Both the position numbers and the translations under genes were made by a program. A stretch of 64,000 nt of DNA, from NCBI RefSeq assembly GCF_002155265.1, contig NZ_CP021251.1:1612001-1676000 (forward strand), in the 5' to 3' direction. The stretch is from Corynebacterium pseudotuberculosis. Its GTDB lineage: Bacteria > Actinomycetota > Actinomycetes > Mycobacteriales > Mycobacteriaceae. Below, in pieces: positions 19,017 to 32,390 of the stretch; the first letter of the stretch is position 1; every line of letters begins with the position of its first letter. The notes below the pieces were generated by a model. It made no database searches and had not been told where the DNA came from. It saw only the letters and a program-made list of their open reading frames with translations.

Positions 19017-20078
19017 TTGCCCTTTGGCGTTAATAGTCAAGGGACGAGTCTTTTCTCGGACTATAGGGATTTAAACAGTTACGGTCTTTCTGAATCGGTC
19101 ATAGCCGGTTTATATGAGGCTGTTGCACAAGGAGAATTAGCCCAGGGGTCAACGAGTCCTAACCCACCGGTCGGGGCCGCCATAGTTTCTGCACAAGGAG
19201 ATATCGTCGGAGTCGGCTACACCCAACCAGTGGGAGGGCCTCATGCTGAGGTAATGGCACTTCAGTCGGCGGGAGGCGCTGCTCGGGGAGCTACGATTGT
19301 GGTGACACTGGAACCGTGCCAGCATCAGGGAAGAACCGGACCGTGTACCCAGGCACTTCTTGATGCAGGGATCGCTGAGGTTGTTTATTGTCTTAAAGAC
19401 CCCGGCAGAAAAGAAGGTGGCGGACATGAGTTTTTGCAGAAAAATGGAGTTCGCGTCACCTTTTTGGATGTGCCGGTTCGGGCTCTACGGCCGTGGTTGC
19501 AAGCTCAAAAGCTACAACGCCCCTATGTGGTGGGAAAATCGGCTCATACGGTAGACGGTTTTATTGCGGCAGTTGACGGCACCTCTCAATGGATTACGAG
19601 TGAAGTCGCGCGTAGTTATGCGATTAGTCAGAGGAAGCTTTTTGACGCAATCGTCGTAGGGACCGGGACTGCTTTGGCCGATAATCCGAGACTTACCGCG
19701 AGAGGCCCCAAGGGGGAAGAAACTCCATGGCAACCCCTTCGTGTTGTTATCGGTTCCCGCGCATTGCCAGAGAATGCGCACCTCAGTGATCCAACTGTTG
19801 TAAAGTTCTTAGACCTGGTTGTAGCGCTGCGTTATCTCTGGGATAAAGGCTGCAGATATGTGCTTTTAGAGGGAGGCGCGGGTCTTATTACTTCAGCGTT
19901 TGAGAGAGACATTATCGATGAATTTCATGATTATTCGGCGCCTCTATTCTTAGGATCAGGAAAGAACGCTCTCGATCACAGCATCTCTTCAACTTTGAGT
20001 ACTGCCGTACATATGCATACTCAACGGGTGGAATTACTGGGAGAAGACGTCCTGCGGATCTTAGTCAGAGATCAGTAG
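19017..20078 (+). CDS. ribD: Bifunctional riboflavin deaminase/reductase RibD
   Basis: This enzyme deaminates diaminohydroxyphosphoribosylaminopyrimidine and then reduces the ribose side chain. The zinc deaminase motifs GPHAEV and EPCQHQGRTGPC are present, followed by the reductase domain from about GKSAHTVDGFIA to LLEGGAGLITSAF. The start is uncertain. Homology begins near residue LSESVIAGLYEA (about 19080), and the open frame reaches back into rpe with ATG 18957 or 18969, GTG 18993 or TTG 19017. I give TTG 19017 (353 aa) because it alone lies after the rpe stop. No strong ribosome-binding site supports any choice. Confidence 0.82.
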   Translation: MPFGVNSQGTSLFSDYRDLNSYGLSESVIAGLYEAVAQGELAQGSTSPNPPVGAAIVSAQGDIVGVGYTQPVGGPHAEVMALQSAGGAARGATIVVTLEPCQHQGRTGPCTQALLDAGIAEVVYCLKDPGRKEGGGHEFLQKNGVRVTFLDVPVRALRPWLQAQKLQRPYVVGKSAHTVDGFIAAVDGTSQWITSEVARSYAISQRKLFDAIVVGTGTALADNPRLTARGPKGEETPWQPLRVVIGSRALPENAHLSDPTVVKFLDLVVALRYLWDKGCRYVLLEGGAGLITSAFERDIIDEFHDYSAPLFLGSGKNALDHSISSTLSTAVHMHTQRVELLGEDVLRILVRDQ

Positions 20079-20197
20079 TAATTGAGCCACTGTTAGAAGT
20101 AAGACGCGTTTGAAGTATGTGTGTATCAGGTGCCTTGCCGGGCGTCGATAGGCAATATTGCAGCACAAAATTATGGGCACGATATTCGGAGGAAAAT

Positions 20198-20839
20198 ATG
20201 TTTAGCGGAATAGTGGAAGAAGTCGGCACTGTGGTGTCCCTGGAACCACTAACAGATTCCATAGTTCTCTCTATCGCGGCACATAAGGTGCTTGAAGGGA
20301 CATCACTTGGAGATTCCATAGCTGTTAACGGTGTGTGCTTAACCGTTACTGATATCCAAGAAGGATTTTTTAGTGCGGATGTTATGCAAGAATCACTTGT
20401 ACGCTCTTCTTTAGGGGGGCTTACCGCAGGAACACCAGTGAATTTGGAACGCGCTTTGCGCGCCGATGGTCGCCTTGACGGGCATATTGTCCAGGGGCAT
20501 GTGGACGGCACTGCGGAGCTGATATCAAAAGACCCCTCAGAGCACTGGACTGTTCTACGGTTCACACTGCCTAAAGAGCTGTCTCGCTATGTTGTAGAAA
20601 AAGGTTCGATTTCTGTGGATGGTACTTCCCTTACCGTTTCTGGTTTGGGGGAGAGCGAGGGGAATCATTGGTTTGAGGTATCCCTCATACCCACTACTTT
20701 GCAGTCGACAACCCACGGGCAATGTCAGCTGGGGGACCGCGTCAACCTCGAAGTAGACGTGTTGGCCAAATATGTGGAGCGGATGCTGACATCAAAAGTG
20801 GTTCCCCCGACGGACATCCTGAATCTGGACGCGCGCTAG
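20198..20839 (+). CDS. ribE: Riboflavin synthase alpha chain
   Basis: This 213-aa enzyme dismutates two 6,7-dimethyl-8-ribityllumazine molecules to riboflavin. Two repeated lumazine-binding barrels are visible: [12 protein letters not shown] at the start and [16 protein letters not shown] near residue 100, each with the conserved Gly and His/Val pattern. The ATG at 20198 follows GGAGGA with ideal spacing; an upstream in-frame GTG-type extension from 20117 is unsupported. It is separated from ribD by 119 bp with no recognised FMN riboswitch. Confidence 0.95.
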   Translation: MFSGIVEEVGTVVSLEPLTDSIVLSIAAHKVLEGTSLGDSIAVNGVCLTVTDIQEGFFSADVMQESLVRSSLGGLTAGTPVNLERALRADGRLDGHIVQGHVDGTAELISKDPSEHWTVLRFTLPKELSRYVVEKGSISVDGTSLTVSGLGESEGNHWFEVSLIPTTLQSTTHGQCQLGDRVNLEVDVLAKYVERMLTSKVVPPTDILNLDAR

Positions 20840-20849
20840 AGTTATCATC

Positions 20850-22690
<1,841 letters not shown>

Positions 22691-22895
22691 GATCGTCGTG
22701 GGAGTATGGTAGATCAGTAAGGTAAAATTTTTCTAAATTTTCTAGAGAGAAACAACTGAGCAGCCAACGAGTAGGCGACTGACTATGTGGCCGAGTAGGA
22801 TGTTCAGCGATTCATGTAAAGCAGGTAAGGGTGCCAATGTGTCTGCTTTTGCTGATCAATGAAGACAACGTTGAGAAGGTCGTGGAGAACATACA

Positions 22896-23462
22896 GTGGA
22901 CGCACAGTCGGAAGAAAATGTGAAACTGGGTAGCCTGGACTCCGAGACACGGTCTGGGCGTCTTACTGAGGCGGAGATTCACCAGTATGTAGCGCAAGAC
23001 GCACCGCTAACCACGACTAATCCCTGGGAATTGGTGGTTACCTCCCGGAAGTTAAAAATATGGGCATGGGTAAGTGCCGCTATTGTTCTTGGGCTTCATA
23101 TTTTTTTGGCGATTGTGGTTGCAATTGGGGATACCGGCACCACTGTCACATTGATTGACCAGTGGGGTTATCTCCTTGTCGGAGTTGTTTTTGCTGGGCT
23201 TTTTTTCCTCGCTTTATCTCGCCCACGGGTCCGGGTTAATAAAGATGGCGTAGATGTACGTAATTTTGTGGGATCCCGATTCTATCCCTGGGTTTTGATA
23301 TACGGTTTGAATTTTCCGGAAGGAAGTCGCATGGCGCGTCTTGAACTTCCTGATTTTGAGTACGTCCCATTGTGGGCTTTCCAATCCGCAGATGGTCTTG
23401 CTGGACTACGTGCGGTAGAACGTTTCCGGGCACTTGAAGCAAACTATATGCCAGAAGATTAA
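22896..23462 (+). CDS. PH-domain membrane protein of unknown function
   Basis: This 188-aa protein has a hydrophilic N-terminus (1-48) and two membrane segments (about 52-75 and 88-107). A C-terminal soluble domain ([18 protein letters not shown], then the Trp in FYPWVLI) resembles the bacterial low-molecular-weight PH domain found next to rib genes in many actinobacteria. I cannot assign a function. The GTG at 22896 lacks a strong Shine-Dalgarno. The 205-bp region upstream of it holds an A/T-rich stretch (22722-22742) and no gene. It lies 8 nt before uvrC, so the two are probably cotranscribed. Confidence 0.8.
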   Translation: MDAQSEENVKLGSLDSETRSGRLTEAEIHQYVAQDAPLTTTNPWELVVTSRKLKIWAWVSAAIVLGLHIFLAIVVAIGDTGTTVTLIDQWGYLLVGVVFAGLFFLALSRPRVRVNKDGVDVRNFVGSRFYPWVLIYGLNFPEGSRMARLELPDFEYVPLWAFQSADGLAGLRAVERFRALEANYMPED

Positions 23463-23470
23463 GGCGCATT

Positions 23471-25498
23471 GTGGCTGATCCTTCAACGTATCGTCCCACC
23501 CCTGGATCCATTCCTACGGACCCAGGGGTGTACAAATTTCGAGATTCGCATGGCCGGGTAGTGTACGTGGGGAAAGCGAAGAACCTTCGCTCCCGACTGT
23601 CCAATTATTTTCAGGATTTATCTGTACTGCATCCCCGTACACGCCAGATGGTAACCACAGCATCTTCTGTGGAATGGACCGTAGTGAGCAGTGAGGTTGA
23701 AGCACTCCAATTGGAGTACACATGGATCAAGAAATTTGATCCTCGCTTCAACGTGAAATATCGCGATGATAAGACCTACCCGATGCTTGCTGTATCCGTC
23801 GGAGAAAGATTTCCTCGGGCGTTCTTCTATCGTGGTCCTCAACGTAAAGGTGTCCGCTATTTTGGTCCCTATTCTCATGCATGGGCTGTACGCGAAACCC
23901 TAGATCTATTAACGCGGGTTTTTCCCGTTCGGACGTGCTCGAAAGGTGTGTTTAATCGTCACGAGTCGCTGGGGCGCCCCTGCTTACTTGGCTATATAGA
24001 TAAATGCTCTGCTCCTTGTATAGGCAGAGTGACAGAACAAGAACATCGCGATATTGTCAACGGATTTTGTTCATTTATGGCAGGAAAAACAGATGCAGTG
24101 GTGGCATCTCTGAACTCGCAGATGCTTACAGCTGCTGAGGAACTGGATTTTGAGCGTGCGGCACGGCTGAGGGATGACATTCACGCTGTGCAAAAGATTA
24201 CGGAACAACAAGCCGTGGTGTTGGGGGACGGCACAGACGCTGATGTTATAGCGATTAGTGCGGATGATTTAGAAGCTTCCATTCAGCTTTTCCATGTTCG
24301 TGCAGGACGAGTCAAAGGACAGCGTGGATGGATCGTAGAACGTACAGGTGACTCAGAAGAAGAACTGCAGGAGCTTTTGCAGGCTTTTCTTATTCGCTTT
24401 TATACGGACGCAGTGGAGCTGGAGGAAGAAACGAATAAAGAAGAGGAGAACGTTATACGACGTGGGGTGGATCAGTTCTCATATGTAGATGAACATTTAA
24501 GTTCGCATCAGCTACGGGGAAGCATGATTCCTAAAGAGGTGCTTGTGGAAATCGCGCCTCTGGACTTGGAACACACTAAAGTAGCTCTTTCAGAATTACG
24601 TGGAAGCTTAGTCGATCTGCGAGTGCCGGCTCGCGGTGACAAAAGGGCGCTCATGGAGACCGTACATGCGAATGCGGTAGAAACATTACGCCAGCATAAG
24701 CTGAAACGGGTCGGTGATCTTACTGCTCGTTCGGCAGCATTGCAGGAATTGCAAGAAGCATTATTTTTGGAGGAAGCACCGCTACGGATTGAATGCATCG
24801 ATATTTCTCATATCCAAGGAACGGACGTTGTTGCGTCTCTCGTCGTTTTTGAAGATGGTTTGCCCAAGAAATCAGATTATCGTAGGTACAAAATCAAAGA
24901 CGCTGCGGGCGATGGGCATTCTAATGACGTGGCTTCTATCGCAGAGGTCGTGCGTCGACGGTTTATCCGGCATCACAAGGACAGACTCACTGTGCCAGAG
25001 GCCGAAGAATTTGATGGTTCTACATTTACAGATGAAACGGTAGAGCATAGTAAAAGGTTTGCGTATCCGCCGCAGTTATTCATTGTGGACGGCGGCTCGC
25101 CACAAGTGGCGGCCGCTGACGCAATCTTTGAAGAGCTCGGAGTGAACGACGTCGCGTTGGTAGGCATAGCTAAACGCTTGGAAGAGCTATGGATACCTCA
25201 GGACGATGAGCCAGTCATTCTTCCTCGTAACTCGCAAGCGATGTATTTAGTCCAACAAATACGAGATGAGGCACACCGGTTTGCTATTGCGTTTCACCGG
25301 CAGCAACGCTCCAAGAGAATGCGAACTTCTGCATTGGACAATATCAAAGGGCTCGGTCAAACACGCCGAACTGAACTGGTCAAACATTTTGGGTCGGTAA
25401 AAAAACTGAAGGCCGCGTCAGTAGAAGAGATAACCGCTGTCAAAGGGTTTGGCCCACAGCTAGCGCAGAACGTATTTGATGCTCTGCGTGCTGAATGA
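23471..25498 (+). CDS. uvrC: Excinuclease ABC subunit C
   Basis: This 675-aa nuclease makes both incisions in nucleotide excision repair. The N-terminal GIY-YIG domain (VYKFRD...[14 protein letters not shown], about 16-40) is followed by a Cys-rich [16 protein letters not shown], the UvrB-binding UVR motif ([17 protein letters not shown], about 216-232), an RNase H-like domain and C-terminal helix-hairpin-helix repeats ([13 protein letters not shown] and [12 protein letters not shown]). The GTG start is 8 nt after the preceding gene. Confidence 0.97.
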   Translation: MADPSTYRPTPGSIPTDPGVYKFRDSHGRVVYVGKAKNLRSRLSNYFQDLSVLHPRTRQMVTTASSVEWTVVSSEVEALQLEYTWIKKFDPRFNVKYRDDKTYPMLAVSVGERFPRAFFYRGPQRKGVRYFGPYSHAWAVRETLDLLTRVFPVRTCSKGVFNRHESLGRPCLLGYIDKCSAPCIGRVTEQEHRDIVNGFCSFMAGKTDAVVASLNSQMLTAAEELDFERAARLRDDIHAVQKITEQQAVVLGDGTDADVIAISADDLEASIQLFHVRAGRVKGQRGWIVERTGDSEEELQELLQAFLIRFYTDAVELEEETNKEEENVIRRGVDQFSYVDEHLSSHQLRGSMIPKEVLVEIAPLDLEHTKVALSELRGSLVDLRVPARGDKRALMETVHANAVETLRQHKLKRVGDLTARSAALQELQEALFLEEAPLRIECIDISHIQGTDVVASLVVFEDGLPKKSDYRRYKIKDAAGDGHSNDVASIAEVVRRRFIRHHKDRLTVPEAEEFDGSTFTDETVEHSKRFAYPPQLFIVDGGSPQVAAADAIFEELGVNDVALVGIAKRLEELWIPQDDEPVILPRNSQAMYLVQQIRDEAHRFAIAFHRQQRSKRMRTSALDNIKGLGQTRRTELVKHFGSVKKLKAASVEEITAVKGFGPQLAQNVFDALRAE

Positions 25499-25562
25499 AC
25501 GCTGAAACAGAGCAATTACTGTGGCTGTTTATCAGCGCGGGACAAGCTAGGAAGTATCTCGC

Positions 25563-25568
25563 TACACT
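25563..25568 (+). promoter_or_regulatory. -10 box of a probably leaderless rapZ promoter
   Basis: TACACT is followed 6 nt later by the rapZ GTG at 25575, placing the expected start point on the start codon. There is no ribosome-binding site. The -35 region is weak. Confidence 0.55.
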
Positions 25569-25574
25569 GGCCTT

Positions 25575-26474
25575 GTGAATGTAAATTTTAAAACTGATAA
25601 AGAACCACAGATGAAGATTCCGCCCGTAGTGATTACGGGCCTCTCCGGCGCAGGACTCAGCTCTGCTGCTCGAGTACTAGAGGACATGGGCTGGTATGTT
25701 GCTCAAAATGTTCCGTCACAGTTAGTAGTTGATTTTGTCCAGTTGTGCGCTGATCCGCATTCACCGGTAGACAAAGTCGCTTTTGTTTCGGATGTTCGCT
25801 CTCGCGAGTTCAGTGGCAGTTTAGAGCAAGTGATTACGGATCTCGCCGAGCTCGGCTTGAATCCGCTTGTACTTTTCATGGATGCGCGCGACGATGTACT
25901 TATTAAGCGCTTTGACAATTTACGTCGGACACACCCTCTGCAAGGAAGCGGCACTCTGTCCATTGGTATTGAGCGTGAACGTGAAATCATGAATGAGATC
26001 AAAGAGTCGGCTGATTTAGTTATTGATACCTCTGATTTATCTGTTCATGATTTGCGCCGTTCCATTGAGTTGAATTTTGCAGGCATCGCTACAAAGATTC
26101 AGCATGTCACGGTTCAATCCTTTGGCTTCAAGCACGGATCACCGCGTGATACAGATGTGCTTGTTGACGTTCGCTTCCTCCCCAATCCTTTCTGGATTCC
26201 GGAGCTCCGACCGTTCCGTGGCGTAGATAAACCTGTGTCTGACTATGTCCTTGCTGATGAAGGTGCAAAAAAGTTCTTGGATAACTTCATCACTATGCTC
26301 TTGGATATGCAGCCTGGGTTTAAACACGAGGGAAAGAATTTTATCACTGTTTCCATCGGCTGCACAGGTGGGCATCACCGTTCAGTTGCTATTGCTGAAG
26401 AAATTGGCCGCAGATTACGGGAAGAACCGGATCTAGATGTTAGCGTGTCACACCGGGACATCCAGCGAGGATAA
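25575..26474 (+). CDS. rapZ: RapZ/YvcJ-family nucleotide-binding protein
   Basis: This 299-aa member of the RapZ (YvcJ) family in other bacteria binds nucleotides or RNA and links to cell-wall precursor control. The P-loop reads GLSGAGLS at about 22-29: Leu replaces the usual Lys/Arg, so NTP hydrolysis may be weak or absent. The C-terminal [14 protein letters not shown] motif, a putative second nucleotide or metabolite site, is intact. The GTG at 25575 is favoured by the leaderless promoter; ATG 25611 is an alternative. It heads the conserved rapZ-yvcK-whiA cluster. Confidence 0.92.
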   Translation: MNVNFKTDKEPQMKIPPVVITGLSGAGLSSAARVLEDMGWYVAQNVPSQLVVDFVQLCADPHSPVDKVAFVSDVRSREFSGSLEQVITDLAELGLNPLVLFMDARDDVLIKRFDNLRRTHPLQGSGTLSIGIEREREIMNEIKESADLVIDTSDLSVHDLRRSIELNFAGIATKIQHVTVQSFGFKHGSPRDTDVLVDVRFLPNPFWIPELRPFRGVDKPVSDYVLADEGAKKFLDNFITMLLDMQPGFKHEGKNFITVSIGCTGGHHRSVAIAEEIGRRLREEPDLDVSVSHRDIQRG

Positions 26475-26487
26475 GAGAGTCAGGAGC

Positions 26488-27516
26488 ATGTCATCTCAGA
26501 AAGTATCTGACTCTATCCCCTCAACAGATGGGAAGGGCCTTAAAGTAGCAAGCCTCGGCGGCGGGCATGGCCTGTTCCAGACTCTAAGAGCCGTAAGGTT
26601 GCTTGAGCCCTCTTCTATAGATGCAATCGTGACTGTTGCAGACGACGGAGGTTCTTCTGGTCGAATTCGCCGAGAACTAGGCCATGTACCTCCGGGGGAT
26701 CTAAGAATGGCGCTTGCTGCGCTGGCGCCTTTTGATGATGAGGGACACATCTGGGAGCGGACTCTTCAACATCGGTTTGGTGGGCATGGCGCCTTAGCCG
26801 GCCATGCGGTGGGAAACCTACTCATCGCGGGGCTTTTTTCTACGCTGGGATGTGAAATCAAGGCGCTGGATGTCGTCGCAAAGCTTATTCGTGCTAAGGG
26901 GCGTGTCCTCCCCGTGTGCGCGGAAGCCCTGGGTATCGCAGCAGAAGTTTCTGGGTTAGACGATGACCCTCGTATTATGCGCGAAGTCAGGGGACAGGTA
27001 GCTGTGGCGTCAACCCCAGGAACGGTTCGTCGAGTGCGTCTGATTCCTGAACGTCCACGTGCTACGGAAGAGGCCATAGCTGCTATTAAGAACGCAGACG
27101 TGGTCACTTTAGGCCCAGGATCATGGTTTTCTAGCGTAATACCGCATCTTCTTACTGATGGTGTTCCAGAAGCATTAGAAGAAACACAGGCTGTGCGAGT
27201 GATAGTTCTTAATCTCACCGCAGAGCCAGGGGAGACCGCGGGGTTTAGCGCTGAGCGTCATTTACATATCCTTGCTCAACATGCGCAAAGTCTGCGAGCA
27301 GATATCGTGATGGTGGAAGCACAGATGCTTCCTAATAGCGCAGACCGTAAACATCTAGAGCGCGCCGCCCAAGCACTCGGGGCACGCGTTGCTTTCCATG
27401 ATCTCAGTGAGGTGGACCAACATGGACAGGTTGTTCATCGACATGATCCAGAAAAATTGGCCCGAGCATTGCGCATAGAAGTTGACAGAGAAAAAGCGAT
27501 GGATACCTCATCGTAG
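26488..27516 (+). CDS. yvcK: YvcK/CofD-like gluconeogenesis factor
   Basis: This 342-aa protein is related to the CofD fold. Homologues bind UDP-sugars and affect growth on gluconeogenic carbon, cell shape and wall synthesis; in mycobacteria (CuvA) it influences peptidoglycan. The glycine-rich LGGGHGLFQTLRAVR and VADDGGSSGRIRRELG motifs are intact, as is LGPGSWFSSVIP. The ATG at 26488 follows AGGAG very closely; the frame extends to an ATG at 26437 inside rapZ, which is less likely. Confidence 0.92.
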   Translation: MSSQKVSDSIPSTDGKGLKVASLGGGHGLFQTLRAVRLLEPSSIDAIVTVADDGGSSGRIRRELGHVPPGDLRMALAALAPFDDEGHIWERTLQHRFGGHGALAGHAVGNLLIAGLFSTLGCEIKALDVVAKLIRAKGRVLPVCAEALGIAAEVSGLDDDPRIMREVRGQVAVASTPGTVRRVRLIPERPRATEEAIAAIKNADVVTLGPGSWFSSVIPHLLTDGVPEALEETQAVRVIVLNLTAEPGETAGFSAERHLHILAQHAQSLRADIVMVEAQMLPNSADRKHLERAAQALGARVAFHDLSEVDQHGQVVHRHDPEKLARALRIEVDREKAMDTSS

Positions 27517-27545
27517 GAGTAGTGCACCTGTCTCTATTTCTTGAT

Positions 27546-27575
27546 GGAAACAAGCTAAGCTAGCTTTTTGTTTCC
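27546..27575 (+). other. Hairpin between yvcK and whiA
   Basis: GGAAACAAGCTA (27546-27557) pairs with TAGC and TTGTTTCC (27561-27575) with a 3-nt T bulge. There is no clear U-run after it. It may tune whiA expression relative to rapZ-yvcK. Confidence 0.45.
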
Positions 27576-27623
27576 TTGCTGATCTGTGGAAAACATTTGA
27601 CTCACTAAAAGGACGGAGAATCC

Positions 27624-28613
27624 GTGCCCAACCTTTCGGACCAGGCTAAAGAAGAACTCATCAAAGTATCGGTGCCTCGTCAATCAGCCCGTATTGCTGA
27701 ACTCGCATCCGTGATCCGCTTTGCAGGAGCTATCGACGCCGTGGCCGGGCGAGTAGTCGTAGATATAGAGGTAGGTGAGGAGGCGCTAGCCCAAAGAATC
27801 GCTGCGGAGATTAAGGACCTATTTGGTATGGAGTCGCAGGTACTTGATTTGGGTCCGCTGAATAGCAGTAGGAAGGCGCCGCGACAGGTTGTTCGAGTGG
27901 CAGACAACGCTGATAATCTCATTCGGCGAGTGGGCTTAGTAACCCGAAGCGGACATCAGGTTCGGGGTCTTCCTCCGCATATCATTGCAGGTTCTATTGC
28001 AGATTCAGAAGCGGCATGGCGGGGTGCATTCCTAGCGGCTGGAAGTCTATCTGATCCCGGTAGAACATCCGGTTTGGAGGTGGCATGTCCTTGCCAGGAG
28101 GCCTCTTTGGCTTTGGTGGGATGCGCACGCCGACTCGGTTTATCTGCGAAAACTAAAGAAACCCGCGGCGTAGAGAAGGTGGTGATCCGTGACGGGGAAG
28201 CAGTAGGCGCTTTGTTATCACGCATGGGAGCACATACGACAAGACTACTGTGGGATCAAAAGCGGCAGCGCAGGGAGTCCCGTCCAGTGGGAAATAGGTT
28301 GGCTAATTTTGATGATGCCAATCTGCGCCGTTCCGCACGTGCTGCTGTTGCTGCTGCTGCCCGTGTGGAACGTGCCATGGCCATCCTGGGGGATGACGTC
28401 CCCGATCACCTTGCGCAGGCCGGACAGCTTAGAGTGCAGCACCGTCAAGCCTCGTTAGAGGAACTTGGCCGACTTGCAGATCCGCAGATGACAAAGGACG
28501 CAGTTGCTGGACGCATACGTCGGCTGCTCTCCATGGCTGATAAGCGGGCTGAAGAACTGGGTATGCCGGATACCTCCGTGGCAGTTACGGATGATCTTCT
28601 TGATGAGGTTTAG
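27624..28613 (+). CDS. whiA: Sporulation/cell-division regulator WhiA
   Basis: This 329-aa WhiA homologue has an N-terminal LAGLIDADG-endonuclease-like domain without the catalytic residues and a C-terminal helix-turn-helix. In non-sporulating actinobacteria it is linked to division and growth regulation. [18 protein letters not shown] closes the protein. The GTG at 27624 follows GGACGGAG. Position after rapZ-yvcK and before gap-pgk-tpiA is the standard actinobacterial order. Confidence 0.95.
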   Translation: MPNLSDQAKEELIKVSVPRQSARIAELASVIRFAGAIDAVAGRVVVDIEVGEEALAQRIAAEIKDLFGMESQVLDLGPLNSSRKAPRQVVRVADNADNLIRRVGLVTRSGHQVRGLPPHIIAGSIADSEAAWRGAFLAAGSLSDPGRTSGLEVACPCQEASLALVGCARRLGLSAKTKETRGVEKVVIRDGEAVGALLSRMGAHTTRLLWDQKRQRRESRPVGNRLANFDDANLRRSARAAVAAAARVERAMAILGDDVPDHLAQAGQLRVQHRQASLEELGRLADPQMTKDAVAGRIRRLLSMADKRAEELGMPDTSVAVTDDLLDEV

Positions 28614-28627
28614 CGCCAGCTAACACT

Positions 28628-28667
28628 AAAACTCCTAAATGTGGCTAGTATTACATTTAGGAGTTTT
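28628..28667 (+). terminator. Terminator of the rapZ-yvcK-whiA unit
   Basis: A perfect 15-bp stem (28628-28642 with 28653-28667) has a 10-nt loop. The 3' arm ends in TTTT and the stem begins AAAA, so it could terminate in both directions. It lies just after the whiA stop. Confidence 0.9.
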
Positions 28668-29998
<1,331 letters not shown>

Positions 29999-30037
29999 GC
30001 TTTTAATATAGAGCCGATGAGAGCTCTTCTAACCCTG

Positions 30038-30078
30038 TAGCCCGGGGTGTGCCTCCGAGGTGCACCCCGGGCTATTTT
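30038..30078 (+). terminator. Terminator after gap
   Basis: TAGCCCGGGGTG (30038-30049) and CACCCCGGGCTA (30063-30074) form a 12-bp GC-rich stem followed by TTTT. It separates gap from pgk. Confidence 0.9.
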
Positions 30079-30166
30079 GGGAGCATAGTGCTTTGGTAGC
30101 GTGCCTATATGGGGCTGTCTTATCCCAATGCAATACAGCAGCACAAACGACGAAACGGAAGTAGCA

Positions 30167-31381
30167 ATGACTGTAAAAACTCTGAAAGATCTGATAGCTG
30201 AAGGCGTGGAAGGTCGGCACGTTCTAGTGCGTTCGGATTTCAACGTTCCGCTTAATGACGCCCGAGAGATCACAGATGCCGGACGTATCACGGCATCGCT
30301 GCCTACTATTAAGACTTTGGTGGATGGTGGCGCCCGCGTGATCCTGATGGCGCACCTTGGACGTCCTAAAGGCGAAGTGAATGAAAAATTCTCTCTTGCT
30401 CCGGTTGCAGAAGCCCTATCAGAAGCATTGGGACAATATGTAGCTTTGGCCTCTGACGTTGTTGGGGAAGAGGCCCATGAGCGCGCTAATGGCCTTAACG
30501 ATGGTGACGTTCTCCTATTAGAAAACGTTCGTTTTGATCCTCGCGAGACATCTAAAGATGAGGCTGAACGAGGAGAATTTGCAGATCAGCTCGTTGCACT
30601 AGCAGCGGAAAATGGTGCGTTTGTATCAGATGGCTTCGGTGTTGTTCACCGGGCACAGGCATCAGTTTATGATGTGGCCAAGCGTCTCCCTCATTACGCC
30701 GGTGCATTGGTGGAGAAAGAAATCACTGTTTTGCAGAAGGCAGTGGAATCTCCAGAGCGTCCTTATGTTGTGGTGCTCGGCGGTGCCAAGGTTTCCGATA
30801 AACTTGGAGTTATTGAGGCTCTCGCCGCTAAAGCGGACAAGCTCATCATCGGTGGCGGAATGTGCTACACATTCCTCGCAGCGCAAGGCATCAACGTGCA
30901 AAAGTCGCTTTTGCAAGAAGACCAGATTGCAAACTGTCAGCGTTTATTGGAGGAATACGGAGATAAACTCGTTCTTCCGGTAGACCTTATTGCTGCAGAC
31001 AAGTTTGCAGCAGACGCAGAGAAAACTGTTGTCGCGCTCGATGCTATCCCAGAGGGATGGCAGTCACTTGATGTGGGACCTGAGACCGTAAAACGCTATG
31101 CAGAAGTTTTGTCTACCGCTAAAACTATTTTTTGGAATGGCCCGATGGGCGTCTTTGAATTCCCCGCATTTGCTGCAGGGACTAAAGGCGTAGCTGAATC
31201 TATCATTGATGCGACTGCTAACGGAGCATTTTCCGTTGTCGGCGGCGGAGACTCTGCGGCGGCAGTGCGTCTGCTGGGACTCGACGAGGAAGGTTTCAGT
31301 CATATCTCCACTGGAGGCGGAGCCTCTCTGGAGTTCTTGGAAGGCAAAGAGTTGCCTGGTGTTGCAGTCCTGGAAAGCTAG
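30167..31381 (+). CDS. pgk: Phosphoglycerate kinase
   Basis: This 404-aa enzyme transfers phosphate from 1,3-bisphosphoglycerate to ADP. The substrate-binding [11 protein letters not shown] is near the N-terminus, [10 protein letters not shown] marks the hinge region, and the nucleotide-binding [10 protein letters not shown] is near the C-terminus. The ATG at 30167 follows CGGAAG; an upstream in-frame extension from 30101 overlaps the gap terminator region and is not supported. pgk is followed by tpiA after 112 bp. Confidence 0.97.
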   Translation: MTVKTLKDLIAEGVEGRHVLVRSDFNVPLNDAREITDAGRITASLPTIKTLVDGGARVILMAHLGRPKGEVNEKFSLAPVAEALSEALGQYVALASDVVGEEAHERANGLNDGDVLLLENVRFDPRETSKDEAERGEFADQLVALAAENGAFVSDGFGVVHRAQASVYDVAKRLPHYAGALVEKEITVLQKAVESPERPYVVVLGGAKVSDKLGVIEALAAKADKLIIGGGMCYTFLAAQGINVQKSLLQEDQIANCQRLLEEYGDKLVLPVDLIAADKFAADAEKTVVALDAIPEGWQSLDVGPETVKRYAEVLSTAKTIFWNGPMGVFEFPAFAAGTKGVAESIIDATANGAFSVVGGGDSAAAVRLLGLDEEGFSHISTGGGASLEFLEGKELPGVAVLES

Positions 31382-31423
31382 TTATACATCATTTAACGCT
31401 CGGTGTGATGCAGCGCCACTAAG

Positions 31424-31458
31424 AACCCGTAGCCTGCAACACGAGTTTCTAGCGGGTT
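31424..31458 (+). other. Hairpin between pgk and tpiA
   Basis: AACCCG plus TAG (31424-31432) pairs with CTA and CGGGTT (to 31458) with one bulged base. A short T-run lies about 10 nt further on. It could be a partial terminator giving different pgk and tpiA levels. Confidence 0.45.
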
Positions 31459-31493
31459 AACACTGATTTTTGTAATAGAAAGGAACCTTCCGA

Positions 31494-32273
31494 ATGGAAC
31501 GTAAGCCGCTCATCGCCGGTAACTGGAAGATGAATTTAGACCACATGCAAGCTGTGGCAACGGTTCAGAAGTTAGCGTTTGCACTTCCTGCCGAATACTA
31601 CGAGAAAGTGGATGTCGCAGTTACTGTACCGTTCACAGATCTACGGTCTGTCCAGACTGTGATTGATGGAGATAAACTTCAGATCACGTACGGCGCCCAA
31701 GATGTATCAGAGCATGAATCGGGCGCTTACACTGGAGAAATCTCTGCAGCTATGCTTGCAAAGCTTGGCTGTACATGGGTTGTGGTGGGGCACTCGGAGC
31801 GCCGTGAGTACCATGATGAATCTTCGAAACTTGTTGCGGCGAAGGCTAAAGCAGCACTGAGCAAAGATATAAGCCCTATCGTTTGCGTCGGTGAGCCCCT
31901 AACGATCCGGGAAGCAGGAACTCACGTAGATTTCGTCGTGGAGCAAACCCGTGAGTCGCTTGCAGGCCTGACCGAAGACGAGCTTGCTAAGACCGTTATC
32001 GCTTATGAGCCGGTTTGGGCAATCGGTACCGGGAAGGTTGCTTCTGCTGCTGATGCCCAAGAGGTGTGTAAAGCAATCCGCGGTTTGATTAAAGAACTTG
32101 CCAACGAGAAAATCGCCGCAGGAATTCGTATCCTGTATGGCGGTTCTGTAAAAGAAGAGACAGTAGCAGAGATCGTCGGACAACCCGATGTAGATGGTGG
32201 GCTTGTCGGCGGTGCTTCTCTTGATGGCGAGGCATTTGCCAAGCTTGCAGCTAATGCAGCTACCGGTCTTTAA
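31494..32273 (+). CDS. tpiA: Triosephosphate isomerase
   Basis: This 259-aa TIM-barrel enzyme interconverts DHAP and G3P. AGNWKMN carries the catalytic Asn/Lys, VVGHSERR the catalytic His, [11 protein letters not shown] the catalytic Glu and hinge, and YGGSV the phosphate loop. The ATG at 31494 has AAAGGAA upstream. It closes the gap-pgk-tpiA group. Confidence 0.97.
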   Translation: MERKPLIAGNWKMNLDHMQAVATVQKLAFALPAEYYEKVDVAVTVPFTDLRSVQTVIDGDKLQITYGAQDVSEHESGAYTGEISAAMLAKLGCTWVVVGHSERREYHDESSKLVAAKAKAALSKDISPIVCVGEPLTIREAGTHVDFVVEQTRESLAGLTEDELAKTVIAYEPVWAIGTGKVASAADAQEVCKAIRGLIKELANEKIAAGIRILYGGSVKEETVAEIVGQPDVDGGLVGGASLDGEAFAKLAANAATGL

Positions 32274-32280
32274 AAAAGCG

Positions 32281-32318
32281 GCCTTTAAAAATAAGTAGTG
32301 AGTCTTTAAAGGCTCACC
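32281..32318 (+). terminator. Hairpin after tpiA
   Basis: GCCTTTAAA (32281-32289) and TTTAAAGGC (32305-32313) form a perfect 9-bp stem. An overlapping alternative stem uses GTGAG (32299-32303) with CTCAC (32314-32318). No long T-tract follows, so terminator strength is uncertain. Confidence 0.55.
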
Positions 32319-32390
32319 TTATAAAAGAAAGCACCGTCATCATAGAGTGGCGGTACTTTTTCACTGTATAACGTGAGGAGCTTGAGCTTC

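Noticed and set aside
20079..20197. Possible FMN riboswitch before ribE
   Set aside because: The 119-bp gap lacks the conserved RFN-element sequences and is too short for the full fold.
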